DNA of 64,000 nucleotides from Streptomyces mashuensis. Its GTDB lineage: Bacteria > Actinomycetota > Actinomycetes > Streptomycetales > Streptomycetaceae. The DNA is taken from contig NZ_BNBD01000002.1 of the NCBI RefSeq assembly GCF_014654785.1, positions 372,001 to 436,000 of the forward strand. Direction: 5' to 3'. A program made the translations under genes and the position numbers. Position 1 is the first letter of the stretch; every line of letters begins with the position of its first letter. The notes under the pieces are model-generated. The model did no database searches and was not told the origin of the DNA. It saw only the letters and a program-made list of their open reading frames with translations. Shown one piece after another: positions 1-7,993 of the stretch.

Positions 1-228
1 ATGGGCTACTCCCGGGAGGCCCGCCGCGTCCAGGAGCTCTTCCTCGCCGGCCGGAGGGAGGACGCCGTGGCGGCCGTGCCCGACGCGTTCGCCGACGAGA
101 TCTCGCTCGTCGGCCCCCGCGCCCGCATCGCCGCACGCCTGGAGCTGTGGCGCGCGGGGCCCGTCACCGACCTGCTGGTCACCGCCCCGGACCCCGCCAC
201 GCTACGGCTGCTCGCAGACCTCAACTGA
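1..228 (+). CDS. C-terminal fragment of a probable LLM-class F420-dependent oxidoreductase (5' end outside window)
   Basis: The frame is open from the first base of the window to a TGA at 226-228, so only the last 75 residues are visible and the first codon shown is probably internal. The fragment reads GYSREARRVQELFLAGRR, then a segment on guarding against invalid values and RIAARLELWRAGPVTDLLV, the usual closing helix-strand arrangement of luciferase-like flavin/F420 monooxygenases, where this tail helps close the TIM barrel. No cofactor-binding residue lies in the visible part, so the family call rests on the tail only. It converges with the mycothiol-dependent enzyme 35 bp downstream. Confidence 0.6.
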   Translation: MGYSREARRVQELFLAGRREDAVAAVPDAFADEISLVGPRARIAARLELWRAGPVTDLLVTAPDPATLRLLADLN

Positions 229-263
229 CCCGTACCGGCAGGAGCGACTGTCAGAATCGACCG

Positions 264-1055
264 TCAGAAGCGGGCGTGCTCCAGCCAGTGGTCCAGCACC
301 GCCCGGTCGCCTATGACCTCGACACCCGCCGTGTCCGCCGGCAGCCGCCGGTAGAACAGCAGCAGCAGATCGGTCAGGGGCCCGCGGACCGCGACGGCCG
401 CCTTCTCGTGCGCCCGCCGGAACTCCACCGTCTCGCCCGTGGCGTCGATGAACCACTCGGCGTTCAGCTCGGCGGGCGTGTCCGTGGCGTGCAGGTGCAG
501 CGTGCGGCCCGCGCCCAGCAGCTCCTTCAGCTCGGGCCGGTACGCCTGCGCCATCGGCGAGGAGACGATCTCCAGCCATTCGTCCAGGCAGTCGGCCGCC
601 ACGTCCGGCGCGACGGTGAACTCCACGCCCGCGGCGAGCGCCGCGTCGGCGCGGTGCATCACCGTCTCGTGCGTCATGCGGCGCGCCCAGAAGGACGACT
701 TCTGCTCCGGGCCGAACGTCCACACATGGGCGTCCGGGCCGGCCTCGCGCAGCACGTCCACGACCATCTGCGCGCCCTCGGCCAGCCAGGCGTCCAGCCG
801 CTCGGGGTCGAAGGGTTCCGTGCTCGCGGCGGCGTCCTCCGCACCGCTGGGCGGCGTGAACTCCGTGATCCGCCTGCGCACGATCTCGGAGATGCCGCGG
901 TGGGCACTGCTGACGTGCAGGGCGAGCTGGGTCAGGGTCCAGTCGGGACACGTGGGAACGGTGGCGGTGAGGTCCGCGCCGCGCACGGCGGCGCGCAGCT
1001 CGTCGGACTGGTGGAGGATCTCGTCGCAGTAGCGCTCGTGGCTGAATCGGGTCAT
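264..1055 (-). CDS. Maleylpyruvate isomerase family mycothiol-dependent enzyme
   Basis: A 263-residue protein of the DinB-like MDMPI superfamily, in which a four-helix N-terminal domain binds a divalent metal and mycothiol. The N-terminus carries TCPDWTLTQLALHVSSAHR and later MTHETVMHRADA; the histidines and glutamate in these stretches are the expected metal ligands. The C-terminal third (LHLHATD, then a beta-rich tail ending LLLLFYRRLP) matches the MDMPI C-terminal domain. The start chosen is the ATG before TRFSHERYC; 12 further in-frame residues upstream look unlike the family. The substrate is unknown: most actinomycete paralogues are not maleylpyruvate isomerases but mycothiol-dependent detoxifying or regulatory proteins. 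It stands alone, convergent with the oxidoreductase fragment. Confidence 0.85.
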   Translation of the reverse strand: MTRFSHERYCDEILHQSDELRAAVRGADLTATVPTCPDWTLTQLALHVSSAHRGISEIVRRRITEFTPPSGAEDAAASTEPFDPERLDAWLAEGAQMVVDVLREAGPDAHVWTFGPEQKSSFWARRMTHETVMHRADAALAAGVEFTVAPDVAADCLDEWLEIVSSPMAQAYRPELKELLGAGRTLHLHATDTPAELNAEWFIDATGETVEFRRAHEKAAVAVRGPLTDLLLLFYRRLPADTAGVEVIGDRAVLDHWLEHARF

Positions 1056-1147
1056 GGCCTCACTGTAGGCCCGGGCACTGACAACGCCCACGGAAAATCC
1101 CGGTGTTCAGGGGTTTGTCGGGGATCACCCGGATGGCGATGCGGGTC

Positions 1148-2248
1148 TCACCCGCAGCAGCCCTCCGGGTCCAGTCCCACCGGCAGCCGCTCGCCGCCGA
1201 ACACCGCCGTCGTCGCCTCGTCGCCGCCGAGCGCGGCCACCGCGAGCAGCAGCGCCCCCGCCGTCCACGTCGTGCGCTCCTCGGGCCAGATCGCCTCGTC
1301 GTCGTAGACGTAGCCGGTCCAGTACATGCCGTCCTCGGCCCGCAGGTGGCCGATCCAGCGCAGGATGTCCACGGCCCGGTCCGACTCGCCCATCGCCCAC
1401 AGCGTCAGGGCCAGTTCGCAGCTCTCGCCGCCGGTCACCCACGGGTTCGGCACGACGCAGCGCACGCCCAGGCCCGGCACCACGAACTCGTCCCAGCGCT
1501 CCTCGATGCGCTCCTTCGCGGCCGCGCCGGTGACGGCGCCGCCGAGCACCGGGTAGTACCAGTCCATGGAGTAACGGTTCTTGTCCGAGAACCGCTCCGG
1601 GTGGTGGCGTATCGCGTGCCCCAGCAGCCCCAGCGCCAGCTCCCAGTCGGGCTGCGGCTCCTCGCGGTGCTCGGCGATGGCCAGCGCGCAGCGCAGCGCG
1701 TGGTGGACGGACGAGCAGCCGGTCAGCAGCGCCTCGGTGCGGTCGGTGCCGTCGTCCTCGCGCTTCCAGCCGATCTGCCCGCCGGGCTGCTGGAGCCGCA
1801 GCACGAACTCGACGGCGGCGAAGACGGTCGGCCACATGCGGTCGAGGAACGCGTCGTCGCCGGTGGACAGGTAGTGGTGCCAGACGCCGACGGCGACGTA
1901 CGCAACGAAGTTGGTCTCGCGGGACCGGTCGGTGGGCTCGTCGGCGGCGCCGTCGGCGTACGCGGCGTACCAGGAGCCGTCGCCGTTCTGGTGCTCGGCG
2001 AGCCAGCGGTAGGCGGCCTCGGCGCGGGCGTGCTCGCCGGCCGCGTCCAGGGCCATGGCGGCCTCGACGTGGTCCCACGGGTCGAGGTGGTGGCCGCGGA
2101 ACCACGGTATGGCGCCGTCGGGCCGCTGGGCGGCGGCGATGCCGGCGACGGTGCGGGCCGCCTGCGCGGCGGTGAGGACACCGGGCAGCACGAGGCGTTC
2201 GGTGCGGCCCGGGCCGGGGCTGCCGGGCCTGGAGGACGACATCGTCAT
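1148..2248 (-). CDS. (alpha/alpha)-toroid protein, usually annotated prenyltransferase
   Basis: A 366-residue protein with repeated helical hairpins typical of the six-hairpin toroid fold (AGIAAAQRPDGAIPWFRG, YRWLAEHQNGDGSWYAA, LRLQQPGGQIGWKRED). Relatives in Streptomyces are named prenyltransferase or squalene-cyclase-like, but the DxDD protonation motif of squalene cyclases is not seen, and the pattern equally suits a glycan-acting toroid. There is no signal peptide. Its ATG at 2246-2248 overlaps the TGA of the methyltransferase upstream (ATGA), so the two are translationally coupled. With the glycosyltransferase upstream, the likely job is modification of one glycosylated or lipid metabolite. 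The exact reaction cannot be read from the sequence. Confidence 0.7.
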   Translation of the reverse strand: MTMSSSRPGSPGPGRTERLVLPGVLTAAQAARTVAGIAAAQRPDGAIPWFRGHHLDPWDHVEAAMALDAAGEHARAEAAYRWLAEHQNGDGSWYAAYADGAADEPTDRSRETNFVAYVAVGVWHHYLSTGDDAFLDRMWPTVFAAVEFVLRLQQPGGQIGWKREDDGTDRTEALLTGCSSVHHALRCALAIAEHREEPQPDWELALGLLGHAIRHHPERFSDKNRYSMDWYYPVLGGAVTGAAAKERIEERWDEFVVPGLGVRCVVPNPWVTGGESCELALTLWAMGESDRAVDILRWIGHLRAEDGMYWTGYVYDDEAIWPEERTTWTAGALLLAVAALGGDEATTAVFGGERLPVGLDPEGCCG

Positions 2249-2982
2249 GCGGCGGCCGCCCGTCCCTCGCGCCGGGGCTTCGTGGCGTACGCGACGAAGC
2301 TCTTGCCGATGACGGGGTTGAGGGCGCGCTCGGCGAGCCGGGTGGCGGCCGGCTTCTTCATGATGTCCCAGACCAGCAGCTTGTGGTACGCGCGGACCGG
2401 CAGGGCCTTGTCGTTGTCGACCCCGAAGGCGCACTTCAGCCACCAGTAGGGGCTGTGCAGGCCGTGGGCGTGGTGGGTGCCGTACGGCTCCAGGCCGGCC
2501 TCGCGCATGCGGCCGAGCAGTTCGTCGGCCTTGTAGATGCGGATGTGGCCGCCCTCGACCTCGTGGTACGCGTCGCTGAGCGCCCAGCAGATCTTCTCGG
2601 GCCCGTAGCGGGGCACGGTGACGGCGATGCGGCCGCCGGGGCGCAGTACGCGCACCATCTCGGCGAGGACGCCCTTGTCGTCGGGGATGTGCTCCATCAC
2701 CTCGGAGATGATGACGACGTCGAAGGTCTCGTCGGGGAAGGGCAGGGCGAGCGCGTCGCCCTCCATCGCGGTGGCGGTGGCGCCGGCGGGGGCCTCGCCG
2801 GCCTCCTTCATGGCGGCGAACCACTTGGCGACCTCGCGGATCTCCTCGCCGTTGCGGTCGAGGGCCACGACGTGCGCGCCGCGCCGGTAGCACTCGAAGG
2901 CGTGCCGGCCCGCGCCGCAGCCCAGGTCGAGCACGCGGTCGCCGGGGGCGAGCGGGAAGCGGGAGAAATCGACGGTCAGCAC
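2245..2982 (-). CDS. Class I SAM-dependent methyltransferase
   Basis: A 245-residue Rossmann-fold methyltransferase. Motif I, RVLDLGCGAGRHAFE, lies at about residues 16-30; the acidic end of strand 2 is VVALDRNGEE, and FDVVIISEVMEHIPDDKGVLAEMVRVLRPGG supplies motifs II and III, as in Methyltransf_11 proteins. The C-terminal region after about residue 150 (YHKLLVWDIMKKP) is an extra domain shared by actinomycete homologues next to glycosyltransferases. It starts at a GTG, 69 bp downstream of the glycosyltransferase stop, and overlaps the next gene by four bases. The substrate is unknown; the operon suggests a glycosylated small molecule or lipid. Confidence 0.88.
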   Translation of the reverse strand: MLTVDFSRFPLAPGDRVLDLGCGAGRHAFECYRRGAHVVALDRNGEEIREVAKWFAAMKEAGEAPAGATATAMEGDALALPFPDETFDVVIISEVMEHIPDDKGVLAEMVRVLRPGGRIAVTVPRYGPEKICWALSDAYHEVEGGHIRIYKADELLGRMREAGLEPYGTHHAHGLHSPYWWLKCAFGVDNDKALPVRAYHKLLVWDIMKKPAATRLAERALNPVIGKSFVAYATKPRREGRAAAA

Positions 2983-3051
2983 GGCTGTTTGCTTTCGTCC
3001 GGCGGAAGGAGCAAGGGAGGTACGAGGGGAACTACTAGGGAAACAGCGGGG

Positions 3052-4449
3052 TCATCTGCGGGGGCCGGTGCGGCGGGCGGCGCGCGCCCGGTCCACGGCC
3101 TCGCGGTAGTGCTCGGCGGTGCCGATGGCGGCCTGCCGCCAGGTGAAGCGGGCGAGGACGCGTTCGCGCCCGGCGGTGCCGAGGCGGCGGCGCAGCCCCT
3201 CGTCGGCCAGCAGCCGGCCCAGCGCGGAGGCCAGGGCGCCGGCGTCGCCGGGCGGCACGGCCAGACAGGTCTCGCCGTCGGGCCCGGCGACCTCGGGGAT
3301 GGCGCCGCCGGTGGTGGCCACGAGCGGCGTACCCGTGGCCATGGCCTCGGCGGCGGGCAGCGAGAAGCCCTCGTACAGCGACGGCACGCAGGCGATCTGC
3401 GCCGAGCGCACCAGGTCGACGAGTTCGGCGTCGGTGATGCCCTTGACGAACTCGACGGCGTCCTCCAGGCCGCAGCGCCGGATCGCCTTGGCCACCGGCC
3501 CGGTCTCGGGCCGCTTGCCGACGACGACGAGGTGGGCGGCGGGGTGGTGGGCGCGCAGGACGGCGAGGGCCTCGACGAGGTGGACCAGGCCCTTCAGCGG
3601 GACGTCGGCGCTGGAGGTGGTGACGATGCGGCCGGGGATCTCGGCGACGGAGGGGTCGGGCGAGAACAGCTCGGTGTCGGCGCCGATCGGCACCACGTGC
3701 ACGCGCCCGGGGTGCACGCCGAGGTGCGTGACGATCTCCTGGCGGGAGGAGCCGGAGACGGTGAGCACGCTGGGCAGGCGGCGGGCGACGCGCTTCTGCA
3801 TGCGCGTGAAGGCGTACCAGCGGCGTACGGAGGCGCGCCGCTTCCAGTCGGCGGCGGCGTCCAGCTCCAGCTGCCGGTCGACGGTGATGGGGTGGTGGAT
3901 GGTGGTGACCAGCGGGGCGCCGAGCGTGCCGGGGCCGCCGAGGAGGCCGTAGCCGAGGGTCTGGTTGTCGTGGACGACGTCGAACTGTCCGCGGCGGGCC
4001 GCGAGGTGGCGGCGGGCGCGCAGGGAGAACGTCAGCGGCTCGGGGAAGCCGCCGGTCCACATCGTGCCGACCTCGAGGGCGTCGATCCAGTCGCGGTACT
4101 CGTCGCGGGCCGGGGTGCGGAAGGGGTCCGGCTGGCGGTAGAGGTCGAGGCTGGGCAGCTCGGTGAGGGTGACGCCGTCCTGCTCGTCGAGCACGGGGTA
4201 CGGCTGGGAGCCGATGACCTCGACGGTGTGGCCGAGGCGGGCGAGTTCGCGGGAGAGGTGGCGGACGTAGACGCCCTGGCCGCCGCAGAAAGGATTGCCC
4301 TTGTAGGTGAGGAGGGCGATGCGCAGGGGGCGCTCGCCGGCGGGGCCGGACGCGGGACCTGCCGCGGGCGCGGGGCCGGAATCGGGGCCGGGGCCGGCCG
4401 GGGTGGCCGCCTTCCGCGTGAGCGATGCCTCCGTGGCCTCCGCGGTCAC
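3052..4449 (-). CDS. Glycosyltransferase family 4 protein
   Basis: A 465-residue GT-B fold retaining glycosyltransferase. After a low-complexity Pro/Gly/Ala N-terminus (about 40 residues) comes LRIALLTYKGNPFCGGQGVYVRHLSRELARLGH, the nucleotide-sugar transferase N-lobe opening. The C-lobe holds GRIVTTSSADVPLKGLVHLVEAL and the EX7E region SLYEGFSLPAAEAMATG, whose two glutamates contact the donor sugar. It starts at a GTG and is the first gene of the leftward glycosyltransferase / methyltransferase / toroid operon. A KstR-type operator lies 55 bp upstream, overlapping a possible TACATT -10 on the minus strand, so the operon is probably under the control of the divergent TetR regulator. Acceptor unknown. 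Confidence 0.88.
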   Translation of the reverse strand: MTAEATEASLTRKAATPAGPGPDSGPAPAAGPASGPAGERPLRIALLTYKGNPFCGGQGVYVRHLSRELARLGHTVEVIGSQPYPVLDEQDGVTLTELPSLDLYRQPDPFRTPARDEYRDWIDALEVGTMWTGGFPEPLTFSLRARRHLAARRGQFDVVHDNQTLGYGLLGGPGTLGAPLVTTIHHPITVDRQLELDAAADWKRRASVRRWYAFTRMQKRVARRLPSVLTVSGSSRQEIVTHLGVHPGRVHVVPIGADTELFSPDPSVAEIPGRIVTTSSADVPLKGLVHLVEALAVLRAHHPAAHLVVVGKRPETGPVAKAIRRCGLEDAVEFVKGITDAELVDLVRSAQIACVPSLYEGFSLPAAEAMATGTPLVATTGGAIPEVAGPDGETCLAVPPGDAGALASALGRLLADEGLRRRLGTAGRERVLARFTWRQAAIGTAEHYREAVDRARAARRTGPRR

Positions 4450-4503
4450 TCCGGCCTCCTTCTCGCTGGCTGTTCCGCCGGAGCGTAACGGGTCGCGCGA
4501 ATG

Positions 4504-4517
4504 TAGAACAAGTTTCA
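4504..4517. promoter_or_regulatory. KstR-type operator
   Basis: The 14 bases TAGAACAAGTTTCA match the mycobacterial KstR consensus TnnAACnnGTTnnA at all eight defined positions. The site sits in the 216-bp divergent region between the glycosyltransferase operon and a TetR gene whose HTH closely resembles KstR. The adjoining bases give TACATT on the minus strand, so repressor binding would block leftward transcription; autoregulation of the TetR gene is also possible. Consensus is established for mycobacteria and rhodococci; use here is inferred. Confidence 0.75.
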
Positions 4518-4665
4518 GACTGGGTCGTCAGAAGCTTGAATCTACCGGGATGTCGGGCAGGCGAAAGGGCCGGACCGGGTGATTCGCGCCACGGCCCGCG
4601 CCCTGCCATGCTGTGCCGTCCGGGCCCCATCGGCAGGCCCGGACGAATGCCATGGAGTGGGACAT

Positions 4666-5310
4666 ATGACCACGGAATCCAAGCCGGCCCCGGCGTTGTC
4701 CGCGCCCCCCACCGCGCCCTCCGCCACGCACCACCCGCAGCTGACGGAGCGTCAGCAGGCGCGGCGCCGTCGCATCATCGAGGCCGCCACCGGGCTGGCC
4801 GGCCGCGGCGGCTTCGACGCGGTGCAGATGCGCGAGGTCGCCGAGGCGTCGAGCGTCGCCCTGGGCACGCTCTACCGCTACTTCCCCTCCAAGGTGCACC
4901 TGCTGGTGGCCACCATGCACGACCAGCTGGAGCGGCTGCACGAGACGCTGCGCCGCCGCCCGCCCACCGAGGACGACCCCGCGGCCCGGGTCGTCCGGAC
5001 CCTGATGCGGGCCTTCCGCGCGATGCAGCGCGAACCCCACCTCGCCGACGCGATGGTGCGCGCGCTCATCTTCGCCGACCGCTCGGTGAACGCCGAGGTG
5101 GCGGCCGTGTCCCGGCTGACGACCGCGATCATCGTCGACGCGATGGGCCTGCCCGGCCCGGCCACCGCCGAGCAGCTCGCCGCCGTACGCGTCATCGAGC
5201 ACACCTGGCACTCGGCGCTCGTCACGTGGCTGTCGGGGCGGGCGTCGATCGCGCAGGTGCGCGCGGACGTCGAGACGGCGTGCCGGCTCATCGCGCGCCC
5301 GGCTGCCTGA
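4666..5310 (+). CDS. kstR: KstR-like TetR family transcriptional regulator
   Basis: A 214-residue TetR protein. After about 30 Pro/Ala-rich residues the HTH reads RRRIIEAATGLAGRGGFDAVQMREVAEASSVALGTLYRYFPSKVHLLVATM, very close to KstR of mycobacteria, the repressor of sterol catabolism whose ligand is a CoA-thioester intermediate. The C-terminal domain also follows KstR: RAFRAMQREPHLADAMVRALIFADRSV, and W-hsaLVTWLSGRAS near the end. The ATG at 4666 is preferred over an upstream in-frame start because the 29 extra residues are atypical. The KstR consensus site at 4504-4517 precedes it. The gene is divergent from the glycosyltransferase operon, and a FadA5/CYP125 pair with related sites is found 18 kb away. 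Confidence 0.85.
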   Translation: MTTESKPAPALSAPPTAPSATHHPQLTERQQARRRRIIEAATGLAGRGGFDAVQMREVAEASSVALGTLYRYFPSKVHLLVATMHDQLERLHETLRRRPPTEDDPAARVVRTLMRAFRAMQREPHLADAMVRALIFADRSVNAEVAAVSRLTTAIIVDAMGLPGPATAEQLAAVRVIEHTWHSALVTWLSGRASIAQVRADVETACRLIARPAA

Positions 5311-5340
5311 CCCCGGGCCGGCAGCTCCCCCTGTGAGCCC

Positions 5341-5369
5341 GTCGTACGGGACGGTGAGCCGGTCGTACG
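5341..5369. repeat. Pair of 8-bp direct repeats 21 bp apart
   Basis: GTCGTACG occurs at 5341-5348 and again at 5362-5369, with similarity extending to GTCGTACGnGACnG in both copies. A 21-bp period places both on the same face of the helix. The pair lies about 175-200 bp upstream of the LuxR-type regulator and could be a binding site for a dimeric regulator, but no factor can be named. Confidence 0.35.
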
Positions 5370-5470
5370 AGACCGGGCGCGGCCCCGTGCGCCCGCGCTC
5401 GCCCGACCCGTGGCCACGCCCTTACGCCCCCCGGGTCGCGGGTAACTGCACCCGGGGCACGTCGTCACGC

Positions 5471-5494
5471 CGGTATGTATTTATCGACGTACCG
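5471..5494. promoter_or_regulatory. Imperfect inverted repeat in an AT-rich patch before the regulator gene
   Basis: CGGTATGT at 5471-5478 and ACGTACCG at 5487-5494 form arms with 7 of 8 matches around an AT-rich centre (ATTTATCG), unusual in this GC-rich DNA. It lies about 50 bp before the GTG start of the LuxR-type gene, where the promoter should be. It may be an operator or part of the promoter itself. Confidence 0.35.
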
Positions 5495-5544
5495 CGATGG
5501 GACGTGCCCGAGTGGTTCGTGACAGGGAGCGGGAGAGGCAGAAC

Positions 5545-6165
5545 GTGACACGGGTTCTTCTGGTACACGACACCAATCTGCTGCGCACGGCGCTGGCCGC
5601 CTTCCTCGGGAGAGAACCCGACCTGGAGGTGTCGGCGGCGTCCTGGACGGGCGCCGCCGCGGCCGCGCGGGCGGTGCGGCCCGACGTCTCCGTGGTCGAC
5701 ATGGACGGGCCGGAGGCGGGCGAAGGGTGTGGTGCGGTGGGAGCCTGGGGGCTGGGCGCCGGGAGGGGGGAGGGAGAGGAGGGCGGCGCACTGCTGGCCC
5801 TGGCGTCCGTCGGGCGGCCGGGGCCCCTGCGCCGCGCCTACGAGATGGGGGCCTTGGGGTACTTGAGCAAAAACGCTTCACCGGACCGGCTCGTCGAGGG
5901 CATACGGCATGTGGCCAAAGGTGAGCGCTACATCGACGAGTCGCTCGGCTTCGGCTTCCTCCAGGCGGCGGAGATCCCGCTGACGCGGCGGGAGCTGAGC
6001 GTGCTGTCACTGGCCGCCGAGGGGGCCTCCGTCGGTGAGATCGCGCGCTGCCTGCACCTGTCGAACGGGACGGTGCGCAACTACATGGCCTCGATCACCC
6101 GCAAGACCGGGGCGCGGAACCGGGTCGACGCAATCCGCATATCGCGGGGGGCCGGGTGGGTCTGA
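5545..6165 (+). CDS. LuxR-family response regulator of the lanthipeptide cluster (RamR/AmfR-like)
   Basis: A 206-residue regulator with an N-terminal receiver domain and a C-terminal LuxR HTH. The GTG start is chosen because GGGAGAGGCAG precedes it and TRVLLVHDTNLLRTALAAFL is a normal receiver opening. VRPDVSVVDMDG supplies the likely phospho-accepting aspartate, but the following receiver segment is replaced by a Gly/Glu-rich stretch, so phosphorylation may not work normally. The HTH is LTRRELSVLSLAAEGASVGEIARCLHLSNGTVRNYM. RamR and AmfR, the activators of SapB/AmfS clusters, have this architecture and are neighbours of lanKC genes. Here the gene converges on the exporter gene and overlaps its 3' end by 71 bp. 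Confidence 0.82.
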   Translation: MTRVLLVHDTNLLRTALAAFLGREPDLEVSAASWTGAAAAARAVRPDVSVVDMDGPEAGEGCGAVGAWGLGAGRGEGEEGGALLALASVGRPGPLRRAYEMGALGYLSKNASPDRLVEGIRHVAKGERYIDESLGFGFLQAAEIPLTRRELSVLSLAAEGASVGEIARCLHLSNGTVRNYMASITRKTGARNRVDAIRISRGAGWV

Positions 6166-7993
6166 GGAACCGCCGTCCGGCCCCCCCGTCTCCCATGAGG
6201 GCACGGTAGAGCGCCGACCGCCGCATCAGCTCGTCGTGCGTGCCGAGGGCGGTGCGGGGGCCGTCCATGAGCAGGACGCGGTCGGCGCGCCGGGCGGACC
6301 CGGTGCGGTGGGCGACGACGACGAGCGTGCCGCCGGGCCGCGCCGCGAAGGCGCGCTCGGCGCGCGCCTCGGCCGCCGGGTCGAGGTGGCAGGCGGCCTC
6401 GTCGAGCACGGCGAGGGGGGCGGGCGCCAGGTACGCGCGCGTGAGCGCGATCAGTTGCCGCTCGCCGGCGGAGAGCCGCGCGGGGTCGAGGGGCGCGGCC
6501 AGACCGCCGAGCCTCTTGAGGAGAGGCCCGGCCCCTATGGTGCGGGCGGCGTCCAGTACGGCGGCGTCGCCAGGGGTGTCGCCGCACAGGTAGCGCAGGT
6601 TCTCGCCGACGGTGCCGGAGAAGACGTACGCCTCCTGCGGCACGACCACGCGCCGCGCCTCCCGCCCCTGCGCCGTGGCGGGCAGCCCCGCGACGCGTAC
6701 GCTCCCGCTCCACGGCACGAGCACCCCGGCCAGCAGCCCCGCCACGGTCGACTTACCCACGCCGCTGGGGCCCACGACGACGAGCCGGGCGCCGGCGGGG
6801 AGCACGAGGTCCAGCCCGTGGACGACGGGCTCGGCGTGGAGGCCGTAGCCGAAGGTGACGTCATGGAACGCGACGGCGGGGGCGACCTGGGCGGTGTCGT
6901 GGCCGGCGGGCGGCGGGGCGGGGAGCGGGGAGGGCGCCGGCGCGGCTGTCGGCGGGGGCGCCGGCGCGGCTGTCGGCGGGGGTGCCGGCTTCCTGGGGCG
7001 GCGGTGGCGGCCGCCACCGGTGCGGGGGCGCCGCCGTCCGTACGCCCCCTTTCCGCGGTGGGAGGGCGAACCGGTGCCCGTCAGGCGGCGGAGGACCACG
7101 GTGAGGCGGGAGCCGCTCGTGGCCAGGCCGTGGACGAGCTGGTGGAGGGCCGGGAGGAGGGACTGGGTGAGGTACGTCAGGGCGCCCACCAGGGCGCCCG
7201 GGGTGACGTCGTGCGCCAGCAGCCATGGCGTCGCCGCGAGGAGCGGGACCATCGGGAGACGGCCCGCGACGGCCAGGGCCGTGGCGCGGGCCACCGTCCA
7301 GCGGGCGAGGGCCGTGGCGGCGCGCCGGGCCTCGTCCACGCGGGCGCCCGCGTCGTGCGCCACCGCGCGTTCCGCGCCGGCCGCCGTGACGTCGCGCAGC
7401 CCCTCGCACACCTCCCCCAGCGACAGGGCCAGCGCCTCGTCCGCCGCGAGGTACGCCTCCTGGCGGCGTGCCAGCGGCCGCAGCGCCGCCACGAAGAGCC
7501 CCAGGCCCAGCAGCAACGGCGGCACCACGAACAGCAGCAGCACCGGCGCCAGCAGGAAGAGGCCCGTCAGCGCGCCCACGGCGGTGAAGACGAACGAGCG
7601 GCTGACCATCACCAGGCCCGCGAACGTGTCGCGGGCGATCTCCACCTGGTGCGTGAGCCGGGACAGCGCCGCGCCGTTCCCCTCCGGGGTACGGAGCGCG
7701 CGGTCCACCACGCGCCGTACCAGCGCGTCGCGCAACGGCTCGGTGAGCGCCGCCACGCCGCCGTACGTGCGCCCCGTGCCGTACGCGCCCACGACCACGG
7801 CCAGCGCCGCGACCGCGAGCCACAACAGGCCCACCGCCGGGCGGTCCGCGAGGAACCCGGCGTCCAGGGCGCGCGCCGGTGCGTAGCCGACGGCGAAGGT
7901 GTGGGCCGTCTCGACCACCGACCAGCCGGCGAGGCGGGCCACGGCGGCGCGCCGCCGCGCCAGGAAGCGCCACCCGGAGTGCCACCCGTTCAT
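6095..7993 (-). CDS. ABC transporter ATP-binding/permease half (lanthipeptide export, RamB/AmfA-like)
   Basis: A 632-residue half-transporter with an N-terminal membrane domain (segments such as LLWLAVAALAVVVGAYG and LFLLAPVLLLFVVPPLLLGLGLFVAAL) and a C-terminal ATPase: Walker A GPSGVGKST, signature LSAGERQLIALTRA, Walker B PLAVLDEAACHLD. A Pro/Ala/Arg-rich linker of about 60 residues, encoded partly by a 24-bp tandem repeat, separates the two domains. Its ATG overlaps the stop of the partner half-transporter (ATGA), so the pair is co-translated and probably forms a heterodimer exporting the modified lanthipeptide. The signature and Walker B residues look intact. The 3' end overlaps the convergent regulator gene. 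Confidence 0.85.
   Translation of the reverse strand: MNGWHSGWRFLARRRAAVARLAGWSVVETAHTFAVGYAPARALDAGFLADRPAVGLLWLAVAALAVVVGAYGTGRTYGGVAALTEPLRDALVRRVVDRALRTPEGNGAALSRLTHQVEIARDTFAGLVMVSRSFVFTAVGALTGLFLLAPVLLLFVVPPLLLGLGLFVAALRPLARRQEAYLAADEALALSLGEVCEGLRDVTAAGAERAVAHDAGARVDEARRAATALARWTVARATALAVAGRLPMVPLLAATPWLLAHDVTPGALVGALTYLTQSLLPALHQLVHGLATSGSRLTVVLRRLTGTGSPSHRGKGAYGRRRPRTGGGRHRRPRKPAPPPTAAPAPPPTAAPAPSPLPAPPPAGHDTAQVAPAVAFHDVTFGYGLHAEPVVHGLDLVLPAGARLVVVGPSGVGKSTVAGLLAGVLVPWSGSVRVAGLPATAQGREARRVVVPQEAYVFSGTVGENLRYLCGDTPGDAAVLDAARTIGAGPLLKRLGGLAAPLDPARLSAGERQLIALTRAYLAPAPLAVLDEAACHLDPAAEARAERAFAARPGGTLVVVAHRTGSARRADRVLLMDGPRTALGTHDELMRRSALYRALMGDGGAGRRFLRPTRPPAICGLRRPGSAPRSCG
6934..6981. 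repeat. Two perfect tandem copies of a 24-bp unit inside the exporter linker
   Basis: Bases 6934-6957 and 6958-6981 are identical, and a degenerate third copy begins just after. On the minus strand each unit encodes eight residues, PPPTAAPA-like, in the linker between membrane and ATPase domains of the second exporter half. Such units commonly vary in copy number between strains by slippage. Confidence 0.8.

Noticed and set aside
147..1307. Long plus-strand open frame over the mycothiol-dependent enzyme gene
   Set aside because: Arg/Pro/Gly-rich composition and no domain; it is a GC-driven shadow of the minus-strand gene.
1148..2893. 581-residue single protein covering methyltransferase and toroid genes
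   Set aside because: The first 215 residues are an out-of-frame reading of the methyltransferase; the real toroid start is the ATG at 2248.
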